Positions 16,847 to 26,719 of a stretch of 64,000 nt of DNA are shown here, piece by piece; the first letter of the stretch is position 1, and each line of letters begins with the position of its first letter. The notes beneath the pieces are model-generated. The model worked only from the letters and a program-made list of their open reading frames with translations. It was not told where the DNA came from and searched no databases. The position numbers were made by a program, and so were the translations under genes. Source of the stretch: Chengkuizengella sediminis (GTDB lineage Bacteria; Bacillota; Bacilli; Paenibacillales; KCTC-33759); assembly GCF_010078385.1 (NCBI RefSeq), contig NZ_SIJC01000001.1, positions 496,001 to 560,000 on the forward strand, given 5' to 3'.

Positions 16847-17560
16847 ATGTCTGGTCTAAATGAAAATCAATTAAATTTGTTATATCAACAACTTCTTCAA
16901 GAAAAAAACAACCTACAAGAACAACTTAACGAAAATGACCACTTTGGTCTGTCTCAATCTCAAAAGGACACCAGTGGTGAATTATCAAGTTACGATAACC
17001 ATCCAGCTGATCTAGCCACTGAGACTTATGAACGAGGAAAAGACATTGCTTTAAATGAAAATGCTGAATACCATCTTGAAGATGTAATTAGAGCATTGAA
17101 GAACATTGATAATGAACAGTATGGAATTTGTATCACCTGTGGAAAAAATATACCCTTTAATCGATTGCAAGCTGTTCCTACCACACAATATTGTATAGAG
17201 CATTCTCAAGGAAAACATACTTCCCATGAAAGACCTATTGAAGAAACCATATTAAATCCACCATTTGGACGAACGAGTTTAGATGAACATGAAGGACAAA
17301 ATCAATTTGATGGTGAAGATGCTTGGCAAATTGTGGAAAGTTGGGGTACATCTGATAGTCCAGCAATGGCTGAGGAACAAGAAATACATGATTATAACCA
17401 TATGTACATTGAGTCCCATGAGAAAGATGGGTATGTAGAACCCATTGAAAGTTTCTTAGCAACAAATTTATATGGCAATCATACATCTGTCATTCGGAAT
17501 GTGGAATACCAAAAATATATGGCAAATGGTGAGGGAGATCATGAATTAGAGATGAACTGA
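16847..17560 (+). CDS. YteA/YlyA-family DksA-like zinc-finger protein
   Basis: 237 residues, the length of Bacillus YteA. The N-terminal half is a predicted coiled coil (NLLYQQLLQEKNNLQEQLNEND). The zinc motif follows as C95-x2-C98 with C116-x2-H119, the last ligand being His rather than Cys. The C-terminal half is acidic. DksA/TraR-type proteins bind RNA polymerase; YlyA of B. subtilis is made under sigma-G and sits at this same ileS-lspA position. Here the gene is on the opposite strand to all its neighbours, with a hairpin repeat just upstream. Start ATG follows AAAGAGGAG. Assignment to the family is secure, orthology to ylyA less so. Confidence 0.82.
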   Translation: MSGLNENQLNLLYQQLLQEKNNLQEQLNENDHFGLSQSQKDTSGELSSYDNHPADLATETYERGKDIALNENAEYHLEDVIRALKNIDNEQYGICITCGKNIPFNRLQAVPTTQYCIEHSQGKHTSHERPIEETILNPPFGRTSLDEHEGQNQFDGEDAWQIVESWGTSDSPAMAEEQEIHDYNHMYIESHEKDGYVEPIESFLATNLYGNHTSVIRNVEYQKYMANGEGDHELEMN

Positions 17561-17571
17561 AATAGTAATAA

Positions 17572-17603
17572 AAACGAGCCAATAATTCGGCTCGTTTTAT
17601 AAT
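17572..17603. terminator. Bidirectional terminator between the yteA-like gene and ileS
   Basis: AAACGAGCC (17572-17580) pairs with GGCTCGTTT (17589-17597), T-rich on both strands. It sits between two convergent stop codons. Confidence 0.85.
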
Positions 17604-17620
17604 TGAATTCTTTTTTTAAT

Positions 17621-20353
17621 TTATCCAATAATTGATGCACATCTTTGACATAATGTTGGATGAGTGGAATCACTCCCTACATCTGTTGTAACCATCCAAC
17701 AGCGCTCACATTTCTCACCCTCTGCCACTGAAACCTTCACTTGAATATTTTCTTCTATTTCACTAGGTTCATGAACAGTTACAGCTGAAACAATAAATAA
17801 TTCATTTAATTTAGGAAACTGCTTGAGCAGTTCTGCTGTAGCTAAATTTGGATGTAAATTCAATGCTGCGGCTAAAGAGTTACCAATAATTTTATCTTTA
17901 CGTGCTTCCTCTAATTTTTTAAATACTTCCTCACGAATTTCCATGAATTGATTCCACTTTTGTTCTAGATTTTCATCAAATACATCTGTATTAACAACTG
18001 GGAAGTCTGCTAATTGTACACTATCCAACTCGACGTTCGGGATGAACTTCCACACTTCGTCTGCTGTATGAGGTAAAATTGGAGCAATTAATTTTGCAAT
18101 CACTACTAAAGCCTCATACAATACAGTTTGCACTGCTTTACGTTTTGAATCATTTAAGTCATTGACATACAAAGTATCTTTTACAATATCTAGATAAAAT
18201 GCACTCATTTCAACGGAGCAGAAATGATGAACAGATTGAAAAACAACATTAAGGTCGTATCGATTATATGCACCCGTAACTTTTTCCAACATTTTATTTA
18301 AGCGAATTAGGGCAAACTGATCTAATTCACTCAATTGATCATAAGACACTCGATCTGTAACTGGATTAAAACCTGTTAAATTTCCTAAGAAAAATCTCAA
18401 TGTATTTCTGATTTTTCGATATACTTCAGATGTTTGTTTTAAAATATTGTCTGAAATTCTTTGATCAGCTTGGTAATCTACTGAAGATACCCAAAGACGT
18501 AAGATTTCAGCCCCTAATTGATTACTTACTTTGATAGGATCAACCGTGTTCCCGAGTGATTTAGACATTTTACGTCCATCACCATCTAAAGTGAATCCAT
18601 GGCTAAGCACTTCTTTATAAGGTGCAATACCTTTAACCGCCACGCTTGTAATTAAAGATGAATTAAACCATCCACGATATTGGTCAGATCCTTCTAAATA
18701 TAAGTCTGCAGGATAACGAAGGTTATCTCTAGCTTCTAATACAGATTGATGGCTAGATCCAGAATCAAACCAAACATCCATAATATCTGTTTCTTTTTTA
18801 AATTCGTGATGTCCACATGATGGACATATTGTTCCTTCACGCATCAATTCATTCTCATCCTTAATGAACCAAGCATTAGAACCTTCTTTAGCAAACACAT
18901 CAGCAACGAAGTTAATGGTTTGATCATTTAATAACTCATGATTACAGCTCTTACAATAGAAAATCGGAATTGGTACTCCCCATGTTCTTTGTCGTGAAAT
19001 ACACCAATCTCCTCGATCACGGATCATATTATGAAGGCGGGTTTCCCCCCATTCTGGTGTCCATTTTACATTTTTGATTTCTTCAAGCATCACGTCTCTA
19101 AACTTATCGATAGAAGCAAACCACTGCTCTGTTGCACGATATATGACTGGTTTTTTCGTTCTCCAATCATGTGGATATTGATGCTGCATAAATTCCAATT
19201 TTAACAGATGACCAGAAGCTTCTAGCTTTTCTGTAATGATTTTATTGGCTTTATCATAAAATAATCCTTCAAACCCTGGTGCTTCCTTCGTAAATTTCCC
19301 TTGATCATCAACTGGACAAAGGACATCTAACCCATATTTCGCACCAATCTCAAAGTCATCTTCACCATGTCCAGGGGCAGTATGTACGCACCCTGTACCT
19401 GCTTCTAGAGTGACATGTTCACCAAGCATGACTAAAGATTCACGATCATAGAACGGATGTGAACAGGTGATATTCTCAAGTTCATTTCCTTTAAATTGAT
19501 CAATTATACTCAAGGAGTCCCAGTTTAGTTCTTTCTTCAACGAGTCTAACAAACCTTCTGCAACAACATATTTTTTTCCGTTTACATCAACCATGACATA
19601 ATCAAATTCAGGATGTAAGGAAATCCCAAGGTTTGCTGGCAACGTCCACGGTGTCGTTGTCCAAATGACAATGGATGCATCCTCTGGTAAAATTCCTTTC
19701 CCGTCCTTTACTTGAAATGATACATAAATGGAAGGGGACTTCTTATCGTGATATTCAATTTCTGCCTCTGCTAAAGCACTTTCAGAAGAAGGGGACCAAT
19801 ATACACATTTTAAACCTTTATAGATATAACCTTTCTTCACCATTTCTCCAAATACACGAATTTGCTCTGCTTCATATTCAGGTTGTAAGGTAAGGTATGG
19901 ATGATCCCAATCTCCTCTTATACCTAATCTTTTGAATTGCTCTTTTTGTTTTCCTACCCAATTCAAAGCATAATCTTTACAATAATCTCTAAACTCTGAA
20001 ATGCTTAATTTTTTTCGGTCTACTTTCCCTTTTTTAGCAATTGCCGCTTCAATTGGTAATCCATGTGTGTCCCACCCAGGAACATACGGAGCATTGAAAC
20101 CTTGCATCGTTTTGTATCGAACAATAATATCTTTTAAAACTTTATTTAAAGCATGACCAATATGTGTATCACCATTCGCATATGGTGGACCATCATGTAA
20201 TATGAATAATGGTTTTCCTTCTTGATGTTTTTGCACTTTTTCGTAAATATTAATTTCTTCCCACCATTTTTGAATATTTGGTTCTGCCTTCGGAAGATTA
20301 CCGCGCATCGGGAAATCTGTTTGCGGTAAGTTTAATGTTTTTCCATAATCCAT
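17621..20353 (-). CDS. ileS: Isoleucyl-tRNA synthetase
   Basis: 910 residues, close to the usual ~920. Class I landmarks: [17 protein letters not shown] (HIGH motif, about residue 60), the [11 protein letters not shown] motif (KMSKS) near residue 595, the CP1 editing domain between them ([12 protein letters not shown]), and the C-terminal zinc knuckle CERCWMV...CQRCASIIG. It charges tRNA-Ile, including the lysidine-modified tRNA seen at 898-974. It is preceded by a T-box leader with an AUC specifier, so expression rises when tRNA-Ile is uncharged. Confidence 0.97.
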   Translation of the reverse strand: MDYGKTLNLPQTDFPMRGNLPKAEPNIQKWWEEINIYEKVQKHQEGKPLFILHDGPPYANGDTHIGHALNKVLKDIIVRYKTMQGFNAPYVPGWDTHGLPIEAAIAKKGKVDRKKLSISEFRDYCKDYALNWVGKQKEQFKRLGIRGDWDHPYLTLQPEYEAEQIRVFGEMVKKGYIYKGLKCVYWSPSSESALAEAEIEYHDKKSPSIYVSFQVKDGKGILPEDASIVIWTTTPWTLPANLGISLHPEFDYVMVDVNGKKYVVAEGLLDSLKKELNWDSLSIIDQFKGNELENITCSHPFYDRESLVMLGEHVTLEAGTGCVHTAPGHGEDDFEIGAKYGLDVLCPVDDQGKFTKEAPGFEGLFYDKANKIITEKLEASGHLLKLEFMQHQYPHDWRTKKPVIYRATEQWFASIDKFRDVMLEEIKNVKWTPEWGETRLHNMIRDRGDWCISRQRTWGVPIPIFYCKSCNHELLNDQTINFVADVFAKEGSNAWFIKDENELMREGTICPSCGHHEFKKETDIMDVWFDSGSSHQSVLEARDNLRYPADLYLEGSDQYRGWFNSSLITSVAVKGIAPYKEVLSHGFTLDGDGRKMSKSLGNTVDPIKVSNQLGAEILRLWVSSVDYQADQRISDNILKQTSEVYRKIRNTLRFFLGNLTGFNPVTDRVSYDQLSELDQFALIRLNKMLEKVTGAYNRYDLNVVFQSVHHFCSVEMSAFYLDIVKDTLYVNDLNDSKRKAVQTVLYEALVVIAKLIAPILPHTADEVWKFIPNVELDSVQLADFPVVNTDVFDENLEQKWNQFMEIREEVFKKLEEARKDKIIGNSLAAALNLHPNLATAELLKQFPKLNELFIVSAVTVHEPSEIEENIQVKVSVAEGEKCERCWMVTTDVGSDSTHPTLCQRCASIIG

Positions 20354-20420
20354 CTTTTACACCTCACTAAAATATATAATTACCCATTAAAGAAAACTCG
20401 TATGACGAGCCTTCAAGTAT

Positions 20421-20690
20421 AAAAAAAACTCCTCATCCCAAAAGGGACGAGAAGTTTGCTCGCGGTACCACCCTAATAATAATACATATAAAAAACCATA
20501 TTGTATTATCACTTTCAGGATCTCTAACGGAATCATCCGACATACTCTACTAAAACAGTCTATATTTCCGATGTTTTTTCAAGTATATACTCATGGGTGA
20601 TATTCAATCGTAAACAGATATTAGGCTTTCACCAACCCTAATTCGCTGAAACTGTATATTCGATTTACTGATCCCAATCAACGCTTTATA
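20421..20690 (-). promoter_or_regulatory. Isoleucine T-box riboswitch of ileS
   Basis: Minus-strand leader with the T-box core GGGTGGTACCGCG (20474-20462) and the terminator CTTCTCGTCCC / GGGATGAGGAG plus a T run (20455-20421). A specifier region GAATATCACC near 20605-20596 presents the Ile codon ATC at 20601-20599. The T-box NCCA-binding bulge and antiterminator can form in competition with the terminator. Confidence 0.93.
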
Positions 20691-20707
20691 AAAGATTATA
20701 ATACAGC

Positions 20708-20736
20708 AGTATATCTAAATTTTTAGTTAGAGTCAA
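20708..20736 (-). promoter_or_regulatory. ileS promoter
   Basis: TTGACT (20736-20731), 17-base spacer, TATACT (20713-20708). The -35 is 9 bases beyond the divIVA stop. No terminator separates divIVA from it. Confidence 0.87.
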
Positions 20737-20744
20737 TGCACAAA

Positions 20745-21266
20745 CTATTCAACTTTAGAAATTTTCTCATCTGTAAGATAATCTAAAGTATGATTTGAAT
20801 CCTTCTCTAGAGAATCCCATTCCCAACTTTGATCGTTTAACATTTCTAATTGTGCCTCTAATAAAGAGCGGAATCTTGTACGATAAATAGACGCTTGTTT
20901 TTTTAATTCCTCATTATCAAGTGCTATTTTTCTTGATCTAGCTAACGATTCGTTTATGATACGATCCGCATTTTTCTCTGATTCTCTTATAATGAGTTCA
21001 GCTTCTTTTTTAGAATTTGATTTTAATTCATCTGCAGTATTTTGGGCGACGATAATCGTTTGACTTAATGTATCTTCAATATTAGAAAAGTGTTCTAATT
21101 TTTCTTTCATTGCCCCTGCTTCTTCTTTCAGATCTTTATTTTCACGTATAAGTACTTCATAATCTTTGATGATCTGTTGCAGAAACTCATTTACTTCGTC
21201 TTCATCATATCCGCGAAATGCTTTAGAAAATTCTCTGTTATGTATATCTAATGGTGTTAGTGACAT
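20745..21266 (-). CDS. divIVA: DivIVA septum-site/polar scaffold protein
   Basis: 173 residues from ATG 21266, preceded by GGGAGG; a 7-residue longer reading is rejected because it contains that site. The N-terminal lipid-binding motif MSLTPLDIHNREFSKAFRGYDEDEVNEFLQ is diagnostic, followed by a long coiled coil (EVLIRENKDLKEEAGAMKEKLEHF and onwards). DivIVA senses negative membrane curvature at septa and poles and, in spore formers, helps attach the chromosome origin to the pole. It is last in the ylm cluster, upstream of ileS. Confidence 0.96.
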   Translation of the reverse strand: MSLTPLDIHNREFSKAFRGYDEDEVNEFLQQIIKDYEVLIRENKDLKEEAGAMKEKLEHFSNIEDTLSQTIIVAQNTADELKSNSKKEAELIIRESEKNADRIINESLARSRKIALDNEELKKQASIYRTRFRSLLEAQLEMLNDQSWEWDSLEKDSNHTLDYLTDEKISKVE

Positions 21267-21342
21267 TCCTGCACCTCCCTGAAACATATTAATTTTATAA
21301 GTGTTAACATTCGACGATAAGTGTTAAATTCCTGCAAATTCT

Positions 21343-22125
21343 TTAAATGTATTTTCCAATTTTTAATCGAATGTTGCCTTTTTTTGTTTTTCCTTCTATA
21401 CTTATAATTTTAAATCGACCAAAACCTTTTAAGGATATGACATCTCCTTCATTTAAAACTTTAGAAGGATCTTCCTCTACTTTCCAATTCACTTTGCATT
21501 TACCGGTTTTTACATGCGGTAATATTTTTGATCGACTCATTTTTACTGCATCACTAATAATGCTGTCTAAACGTAGTGAAGACACTGTAAAGTGACTTTC
21601 ATCCATTTCAACTGTCATAGGCTTTAATTGTTCTAGTGGAACAATGTCCGTGCTAACATGAACTCTGTGGACTTGACGTAGGTGTAAATTAACGTAATCA
21701 ATAATTTCTTCAGCAACGATACACTGGCATTGATCTTGTAATATATGCAAATCCCCTATTTTATCTCTTTTGATTCCAAGTCCTAAAATTGCCCCTAAAA
21801 AATCTCCATGGATTAACTTTGAAAATTTAACATCTTCAGAACGAATAGAAAGCACTTGAATGGGTATTTCATCTTTCTGGATCATCATATAATCTGGAGC
21901 AATCAGAGCTCTCTTTCTTTCAGCATTTTCATATCCCCCAAATAACAAGTGTTGAACATTTAAATTTGAATTGATCATTGATTCTAGAATATAGGCTTGT
22001 CTAGGATCAAGAAAATCAGTCAATTTCGTGATATGTCGCTCTTCTGTTCTAGTGATCCAATCAAAAACTTTATCAACAAAGTTGCGCTCATCTGCATGAA
22101 AGTGTTCGTATAAAGTTGTTTTCAT
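21343..22125 (-). CDS. ylmH: YlmH, S4-domain RNA-binding protein
   Basis: 260 residues, usual for YlmH. The N-terminal two thirds contain DPRQAYILESMINS and FGGYENAERKRALIAPDYM. The C-terminal S4 domain is MSRSKILPHVKTGKCKVNW ... VLNEGDVISLKGFGRFKI. The family associates with ribosomes and has been implicated in rescue of stalled nascent chains in Firmicutes. It lies 9 bases after ylmG, within the sepF-ylmG-ylmH-divIVA run that is conserved in Gram-positive bacteria. Confidence 0.92.
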   Translation of the reverse strand: MKTTLYEHFHADERNFVDKVFDWITRTEERHITKLTDFLDPRQAYILESMINSNLNVQHLLFGGYENAERKRALIAPDYMMIQKDEIPIQVLSIRSEDVKFSKLIHGDFLGAILGLGIKRDKIGDLHILQDQCQCIVAEEIIDYVNLHLRQVHRVHVSTDIVPLEQLKPMTVEMDESHFTVSSLRLDSIISDAVKMSRSKILPHVKTGKCKVNWKVEEDPSKVLNEGDVISLKGFGRFKIISIEGKTKKGNIRLKIGKYI

Positions 22126-22134
22126 CTATTATAT

Positions 22135-22404
22135 TTACCCACCAATTAAAAATGAAATGACACTAACTAATCCAGACGCTGCAAATTGCAATGCAAATAT
22201 TGCAATAATTGGAGAAATATCAATCATACCACCAATTGGAGGAATGATTTTCCTGAATATGGATAAATAAGGTTCTACAGCTTTCCCCAATAATTCGCCA
22301 ATGAAGCTATCTCTTGCATTAGGGACCCACGATAATAATACGTAAGCAACAATCATATAAAAATAAATTTGCAAGATGCTTCCGATTATTTGTTCTATAC
22401 TCAA
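22135..22404 (-). CDS. ylmG: YggT-family membrane protein YlmG
   Basis: 89 residues with two hydrophobic segments (residues 8-27 and 63-85) separated by the conserved SWVPNARDSFIGELLGKAVEPYLSIFRKIIPPIGG stretch with the PYL/RxIPP motif of the YggT family. The function is not settled; proximity to sepF suggests a division-related membrane role. It starts 6 bases after sepF. Confidence 0.93.
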   Translation of the reverse strand: MSIEQIIGSILQIYFYMIVAYVLLSWVPNARDSFIGELLGKAVEPYLSIFRKIIPPIGGMIDISPIIAIFALQFAASGLVSVISFLIGG

Positions 22405-22410
22405 CGTTTA

Positions 22411-22854
22411 TCACCTATTCCTTTCTATTTCTTCTTTCAATAATTCGGTAATTGTACCTTCAATTTCTACACTATCTGGTGTACATAAAAATATATTACT
22501 ACCGATTTTTGATATACTACCATTTAAAGCATAAACGGTTCCACTCAAAAAGTCCACTATCCGCAAAGCTTGATCAGAACGAACACGCTGTAAGTTCACG
22601 ATGACAGCTCTACGTGACTTTATATGATTAGCAATTTCTTGTGTTTCCTCATATGTACGTGGTTCATTTAAAACAACACGACTATTTTTGTTTGAATGAA
22701 TACTAACAACATTATTTTTCGCCCCATTTTTCGAACTAGAACGTTTCTCTTCTTCAAATGAGTCATCTTCAATTTCCTCAATAACTGTTTCCTTTTTTAC
22801 AACCTCTTCTTCCTGTAAACCAAAAAAATCTAAAAATTTATGAATAACACCCAT
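22411..22854 (-). CDS. sepF: Cell-division protein SepF
   Basis: 147 residues. The N-terminal amphipathic anchor ([13 protein letters not shown]) is followed by an acidic linker. The SepF domain then shows [26 protein letters not shown] and [24 protein letters not shown]. It binds the FtsZ C-terminal tail and the membrane and aligns FtsZ filaments into the ring; an FtsZ with the conserved tail is encoded at 28099. It starts 17 bases after ylmE. Confidence 0.95.
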   Translation of the reverse strand: MGVIHKFLDFFGLQEEEVVKKETVIEEIEDDSFEEEKRSSSKNGAKNNVVSIHSNKNSRVVLNEPRTYEETQEIANHIKSRRAVIVNLQRVRSDQALRIVDFLSGTVYALNGSISKIGSNIFLCTPDSVEIEGTITELLKEEIERNR

Positions 22855-22871
22855 AACTATTCTTGCCTCCC

Positions 22872-23555
22872 TTATTCTTTTCCAACTAATTGTGAACCTA
22901 AACGAATAAAAGTAGCTCCTTCTTCAATAGCAATCTCAAAATCATTTGACATCCCCATTGAAAGATGTCTTATTTTATAATTAAATATTTGTTTTTCATT
23001 TAAACGATCTCTTAATTGTTTTAACTCTCTAAACACGGGTCTAGTTTTTTCTTTATCTTGTTCAAATGGAGCCATCGTCATCAATCCAATGATATTTAGA
23101 TGTTTATATGGTGTTAAACTTTCAGCAAACGTAAAAAGTTCATCAGGTGATACTCCATATTTAGACTCTTCGCCAGAAACATTCACTTGAATAAAACAAT
23201 TTACATTTACATCATGGATTATTGCTTGTTTTTCTATTTCTTTAGCTAAAGAGTTTCTATCAATGGAATGAATATATGGAAACTTCCCGATGATGTGTTT
23301 TACTTTTTTAGACTGCAAATGCCCAATAAAATGCATGGTAGATTTTGATCCCAGTAAACTCACCTTCTTCTCTGCATCTGGCCATCTATTCTCTCCTATG
23401 TGCTTGCAACCAAATTTCACTGCATTTACTGCGGTTTCCAATGAGACATACTTGGTCACAGCTATGATCTCTATCTCTTTCCTATTACGATTTGAACGAT
23501 TACATGCTGCTTGTACACGTGATTCTATATGTTGAATTCTTTCTTGTAAATCCAA
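22872..23555 (-). CDS. ylmE: YggS/YlmE PLP homeostasis protein
   Basis: About 228 residues using TTG at 23555, which lies 8 bases from AAAGGAG; the open frame to 23654 only reads through ylmD. The PLP lysine is in IAVTKYVS (about residue 36) and the family signatures [16 protein letters not shown] and [21 protein letters not shown] are present. COG0325 proteins bind PLP without clear enzymatic activity and buffer B6 and amino-acid pools. The start codon is 2 bases after the ylmD stop, implying coupling. Confidence 0.93.
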   Translation of the reverse strand: MDLQERIQHIESRVQAACNRSNRNRKEIEIIAVTKYVSLETAVNAVKFGCKHIGENRWPDAEKKVSLLGSKSTMHFIGHLQSKKVKHIIGKFPYIHSIDRNSLAKEIEKQAIIHDVNVNCFIQVNVSGEESKYGVSPDELFTFAESLTPYKHLNIIGLMTMAPFEQDKEKTRPVFRELKQLRDRLNEKQIFNYKIRHLSMGMSNDFEIAIEEGATFIRLGSQLVGKE

Positions 23556-23557
23556 GG

Positions 23558-24385
23558 TTACCTCTCCTTTAATCCAATCCAGCTCATCATACGTCCTGTT
23601 GAACCCTTTTCTATTCGATGAGAATAAAATAGTTCTGTGGAACAGCCAGTACAATATTGAGTTATTTCAATATGAGTTGGTAAAATACCTGCATTCAGCA
23701 TAATTTGTCGATTCATTTCTTTTAAATTAAGCGTATATTTCCCATTCCCTTTACTTTGAATCGAAGAATGAAAGTATTGAGTATTTTCAAAATGATTGAT
23801 GATCCGCTCATCTACTTCATAACAACAGTCCCCAATGGAAGGTCCGATTCCCACCAAAGTATTTTCAGGATTACTTCCATATTCTTCACTCATTTTGCCA
23901 ATTGTTTTTTCAGCAATTTCTAAGTGTGTACCCTTCCACCCAGCGTGTGCAATACCTATCACTTGTTGAACAGGATCAAAAAAATAAAGGGGGACACAGT
24001 CTGCATAAAAAGAAATTAAACAAATATTTGGTTCATTTGTAATTAAAGCATCTTTGAAAGGAATCGAATCTTCTTGCGATGATCTTCCTTTTCCTTTTTC
24101 ACTTTTAGATATAACTGCTATTTGATCACCATGAACCTGATTTGCACAAGTTACTGCATCAAATGAAAACCCAATCGCTTCAGCTATCATCTTACGATTA
24201 GTGACAACATCTTCTTGATTATCATTTACATGTAAACCACAGTTTAAAGATGCAAAATCACCTTCACTTACTCCTCCTGCTCTTGTTGTGAAACCTGTGG
24301 ATAATTGAGGGTATTGTTCCATCCATTTAGATAAATACAATAGAGTAGGTTTTTGTGCTTCAGTTACTTTGACAAAAGGCTCCAT
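23558..24385 (-). CDS. ylmD: Laccase-domain protein YlmD (PgeF/YfiH family)
   Basis: 275 residues. The metal-site motifs ADCVPLYFFDPVQQVIGIAHAGWKGT (about residue 130) and CNANQVHG-like CANQVHGDQIAV are present. Members act as purine nucleoside phosphorylase/adenosine deaminase-type enzymes or as editing factors for wrongly linked peptidoglycan precursors (PgeF). Position next to cell-division genes fits the latter, but this is inference. ATG at 24385 follows GAGGTGAG. It is the first gene of the ylmD-ylmE-sepF-ylmG-ylmH-divIVA run. Confidence 0.9.
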   Translation of the reverse strand: MEPFVKVTEAQKPTLLYLSKWMEQYPQLSTGFTTRAGGVSEGDFASLNCGLHVNDNQEDVVTNRKMIAEAIGFSFDAVTCANQVHGDQIAVISKSEKGKGRSSQEDSIPFKDALITNEPNICLISFYADCVPLYFFDPVQQVIGIAHAGWKGTHLEIAEKTIGKMSEEYGSNPENTLVGIGPSIGDCCYEVDERIINHFENTQYFHSSIQSKGNGKYTLNLKEMNRQIMLNAGILPTHIEITQYCTGCSTELFYSHRIEKGSTGRMMSWIGLKER

Positions 24386-24494
24386 AATCTCACCTCATTA
24401 GCTATATTTTAACATAATAGTACACTCTAAAATAGAGTAGAGAAAAATATCTACCCATTGTCACACATAGAATAGGACTATTTAAAACACCCCG

Positions 24495-24521
24495 AAAAAA
24501 GATCGTTTATGGAACGATCCT
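24495..24521 (-). terminator. Terminator of ylmC
   Basis: Minus strand GGATCGTT / AACGATCT followed by TTTTT, 62 bases past the ylmC stop. It separates ylmC from ylmD. Confidence 0.82.
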
Positions 24522-24582
24522 TCATTTCATCCGGGAATCCCATGTCATAAACTTGAATCTTAGGGATCTGTATACTACCTCC

Positions 24583-24867
24583 TTAATAGTTATGATAATA
24601 CTCTCCATCTTCATCAGGTGCTCGATATCCTCTTGTGTCATCAAGTTTTACAAGTACAACATCCATTCCGATTTTAACTATATTTCTCCATGGTATAACA
24701 ACCTCATTATCCCCACTAAATAACCCAAAAAATTTCCCCTGACTCGGTACAACAATGGAATCAATTTTACCTTGTCTAAGATCTAATTCTAAGTCACTTA
24801 CCGAACCAAGTTTTTTGCCATCCACTATGTTGATAACATCCTTAGTTTGGAAGTCAGATATTTTCAT
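24583..24867 (-). CDS. ylmC: YlmC/YmxH-type PRC-barrel sporulation protein
   Basis: 94 residues with the PRC-barrel pattern: MKISDFQTKDVINIVDGKKLGSVSDLELDLRQGKIDSIVVP then FFGLFSGDNEVVIPWRNIVKIGMDVVLV. Members (YlmC, YmxH) are sporulation-associated in Bacillales with no known biochemical role. ATG at 24867 follows GGTGAT. It is flanked on both sides by terminators and so should be a single-gene transcript between sigG and ylmD. Confidence 0.9.
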   Translation of the reverse strand: MKISDFQTKDVINIVDGKKLGSVSDLELDLRQGKIDSIVVPSQGKFFGLFSGDNEVVIPWRNIVKIGMDVVLVKLDDTRGYRAPDEDGEYYHNY

Positions 24868-24949
24868 GTTATCACCACAATCTTTAAAGTATTTATATTA
24901 ATATATGTGTAAGTTAGGTAAAATGTCCATATATACATCAAAAAGTGAA

Positions 24950-24975
24950 AATAAAAAAAATCACCTATCGGTGAC
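24950..24975 (-). terminator. Second of two tandem terminators after sigG
   Basis: TCACC-GATA-GGTGA followed by eight T and more T-rich sequence on the minus strand. Confidence 0.8.
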
Positions 24976-24990
24976 TTTCAGAAATAGAAA

Positions 24991-25029
24991 AGAGACTGTC
25001 CTTTAATTTCAACTAAAGGACAAGTCTCT
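24991..25029 (-). terminator. First terminator after sigG
   Basis: Minus strand AGAGACTTGTCCTTTA pairs with TAAAGGACAGTCTCT (one bulged base), followed by TTTCTATTTC. It starts 13 bases after the sigG stop. Confidence 0.85.
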
Positions 25030-25041
25030 ATTTGTTATGCT

Positions 25042-25833
25042 CTAATTCTCGTAAGTTTTAACATGCTTTTGCATTTGTGATATTGCTGTTTTTTCCAGTC
25101 GGGACACCTGTGCTTGAGAAATCCCGATTTCATCTGCTACCTCCATTTGTGTTTTCCCTTCAAAAAATCTCATTGAAAGAATCATTTTTTCCCTGTCATT
25201 TAGCTTTCTCATCGCTTCTCTTAACGCGATTTCTTCAATCCAAGAAACATCCTTATTATTATCGTCACTTATTTGATCCATAACATAAATTGGATCTCCT
25301 CCATCATGATAAATAGGCTCAAATAAGGAAACAGGATCTTGAATTGCATCCAGTGCAAATACGACATCTTCTTTAGGAACATTCAAAACTTCAGAAATTT
25401 CAAATATGGTAGGTTCTCTGTTGTTTTGATTCGTTAAACTATCCCTAACTTGTAATGCTTTGTAGGCTATATCACGTAGTGAACGTGAAACTCTAATCGG
25501 GTTATTATCCCTCAGATATCGACGAATCTCTCCAATAATCATGGGAACAGCATAGGTTGAAAATCTAACATTTTGACTTAAATCAAAATTATCAATTGCT
25601 TTCATAAGTCCTATGCATCCCACTTGAAATAAATCATCGACAAACTCTCCTCGATTATTAAACCTCTGAATGACACTTAAAACTAATCTTAAATTGCCAT
25701 TGACTAACTTTTCTCTTGCTGAAATTTCATTGTGAGTCTGTAACTGTACGAATAATTCCCTCATTTCTGCATTTTTCAATACTGGAAGCTTTGCGGTGTC
25801 AACACCACAGATCTCAACTTTGTTTCGAGTCAA
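25042..25833 (-). CDS. sigG: Forespore sigma factor sigma-G
   Basis: 263 residues from a TTG start at 25833 (TRNKVEICGVDTAKLPVLKNAEMR), 8 bases from GGGAGG; the open frame upstream to 25911 is not coding by this criterion. The sigma-70 region 2 is REKLVNGNLRLVLSVIQRFNNRGEFVDDLFQVGCIGLMKAIDNFD; region 4 helix-turn-helix is KTQMEVADEIGISQAQVSRLEKTAI. Sigma-G drives late forespore genes after engulfment. It follows sigE with a 127-base leader that can fold into a hairpin touching the ribosome site (separate entry). Confidence 0.96.
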   Translation of the reverse strand: MTRNKVEICGVDTAKLPVLKNAEMRELFVQLQTHNEISAREKLVNGNLRLVLSVIQRFNNRGEFVDDLFQVGCIGLMKAIDNFDLSQNVRFSTYAVPMIIGEIRRYLRDNNPIRVSRSLRDIAYKALQVRDSLTNQNNREPTIFEISEVLNVPKEDVVFALDAIQDPVSLFEPIYHDGGDPIYVMDQISDDNNKDVSWIEEIALREAMRKLNDREKMILSMRFFEGKTQMEVADEIGISQAQVSRLEKTAISQMQKHVKTYEN

Positions 25834-25845
25834 TGTGATTACCTC

Positions 25846-25880
25846 CCAAGGAGAAACATTAATGTTAATTATCCCCTTGG
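25846..25880 (-). promoter_or_regulatory. Leader hairpin overlapping the sigG ribosome site
   Basis: In minus-strand order CCAAGGGGA (25880-25872) pairs with TCTCCTTGG (25854-25846, one G-U). An inner palindrome AACATTAATGTT lies in the loop. The 3' arm ends inside the GGGAGG ribosome site (25847-25842). A second hairpin, TTGGAAT/ATTCCAA with a poly-A loop, lies just upstream. Confidence 0.6.
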
Positions 25881-25960
25881 AATTTTTTTTTATTCCAATA
25901 TAAAAATACAACTTTTATACATTTTTCTCAAAATTCATTAATCATACTACCTCATTGAAT

Positions 25961-26683
25961 TTAGACCATTTTATTAAATTCTTTTCTCAAACGTTTAATA
26001 ATTCTCTTCTCTAATCGTGAAATATAGGATTGTGATATACCCAGCATATCAGCTACATCTTTTTGGGTTTTTTCTTCTCCATCTGCTAAACCAAATCTCA
26101 ATTCCATGATTACTTTTTCTCGATCAGACAACTTTTCCAATGCCTTTTTTAGCAGTTTGCGATCTACTTGTTCTTCAATATTTCGATAAATGACATCATT
26201 CTCTGTACCCATCACATCGGATAATAATAATTCATTACCGTCCCAATCAATATTCAAAGGTTCGTCAAAGGAAATCTCAGTTCTTACTTTATTATTTCTT
26301 CTAAGATACATCAAAATTTCATTTTCAATACATCGTGATGCATATGTAGCCAATTTAATTTTTTTAGTAGGATCAAAAGTATTTACTGCTTTAATTAAAC
26401 CGATAGCTCCAATCGAAACCAAATCTTCAATATTGATTCCTGTATTTTCAAACTTCCTTGCAATATACACAACAAGTCTTAGATTTCTTTCAATTAACAT
26501 TGCTCGAATGGCAGCATCACCTGAAGAAAGTTTTTTTAGCAAAACCTCCTCCTCTTCACGACTCAAAGGTGGAGGTAGAGCTTCACTTCCACCAATATAA
26601 TAAATTTCATCATTTTTGTAGCCTAATAAGAATAAAATTTTAAAAATATAAATTTGTAATTCGAATCGCCATTTAGAAAGCAT
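25961..26683 (-). CDS. sigE: Mother-cell sigma factor pro-sigma-E
   Basis: 240 residues. The N-terminal ~28 residues form an amphipathic, membrane-associating pro-sequence ([37 protein letters not shown] pattern), with the expected SpoIIGA cleavage site near Y28-Y29 before [11 protein letters not shown]. Region 2 ([29 protein letters not shown]) and region 4 ([23 protein letters not shown]) are intact. ATG at 26683 follows GGGAGG. It is second in the spoIIGA-sigE operon, so protease and substrate are co-expressed. Confidence 0.97.
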   Translation of the reverse strand: MLSKWRFELQIYIFKILFLLGYKNDEIYYIGGSEALPPPLSREEEEVLLKKLSSGDAAIRAMLIERNLRLVVYIARKFENTGINIEDLVSIGAIGLIKAVNTFDPTKKIKLATYASRCIENEILMYLRRNNKVRTEISFDEPLNIDWDGNELLLSDVMGTENDVIYRNIEEQVDRKLLKKALEKLSDREKVIMELRFGLADGEEKTQKDVADMLGISQSYISRLEKRIIKRLRKEFNKMV

Positions 26684-26719
26684 GTTTTCCTCCCTGAGAG
26701 AATATTCTGTTAAACATTA

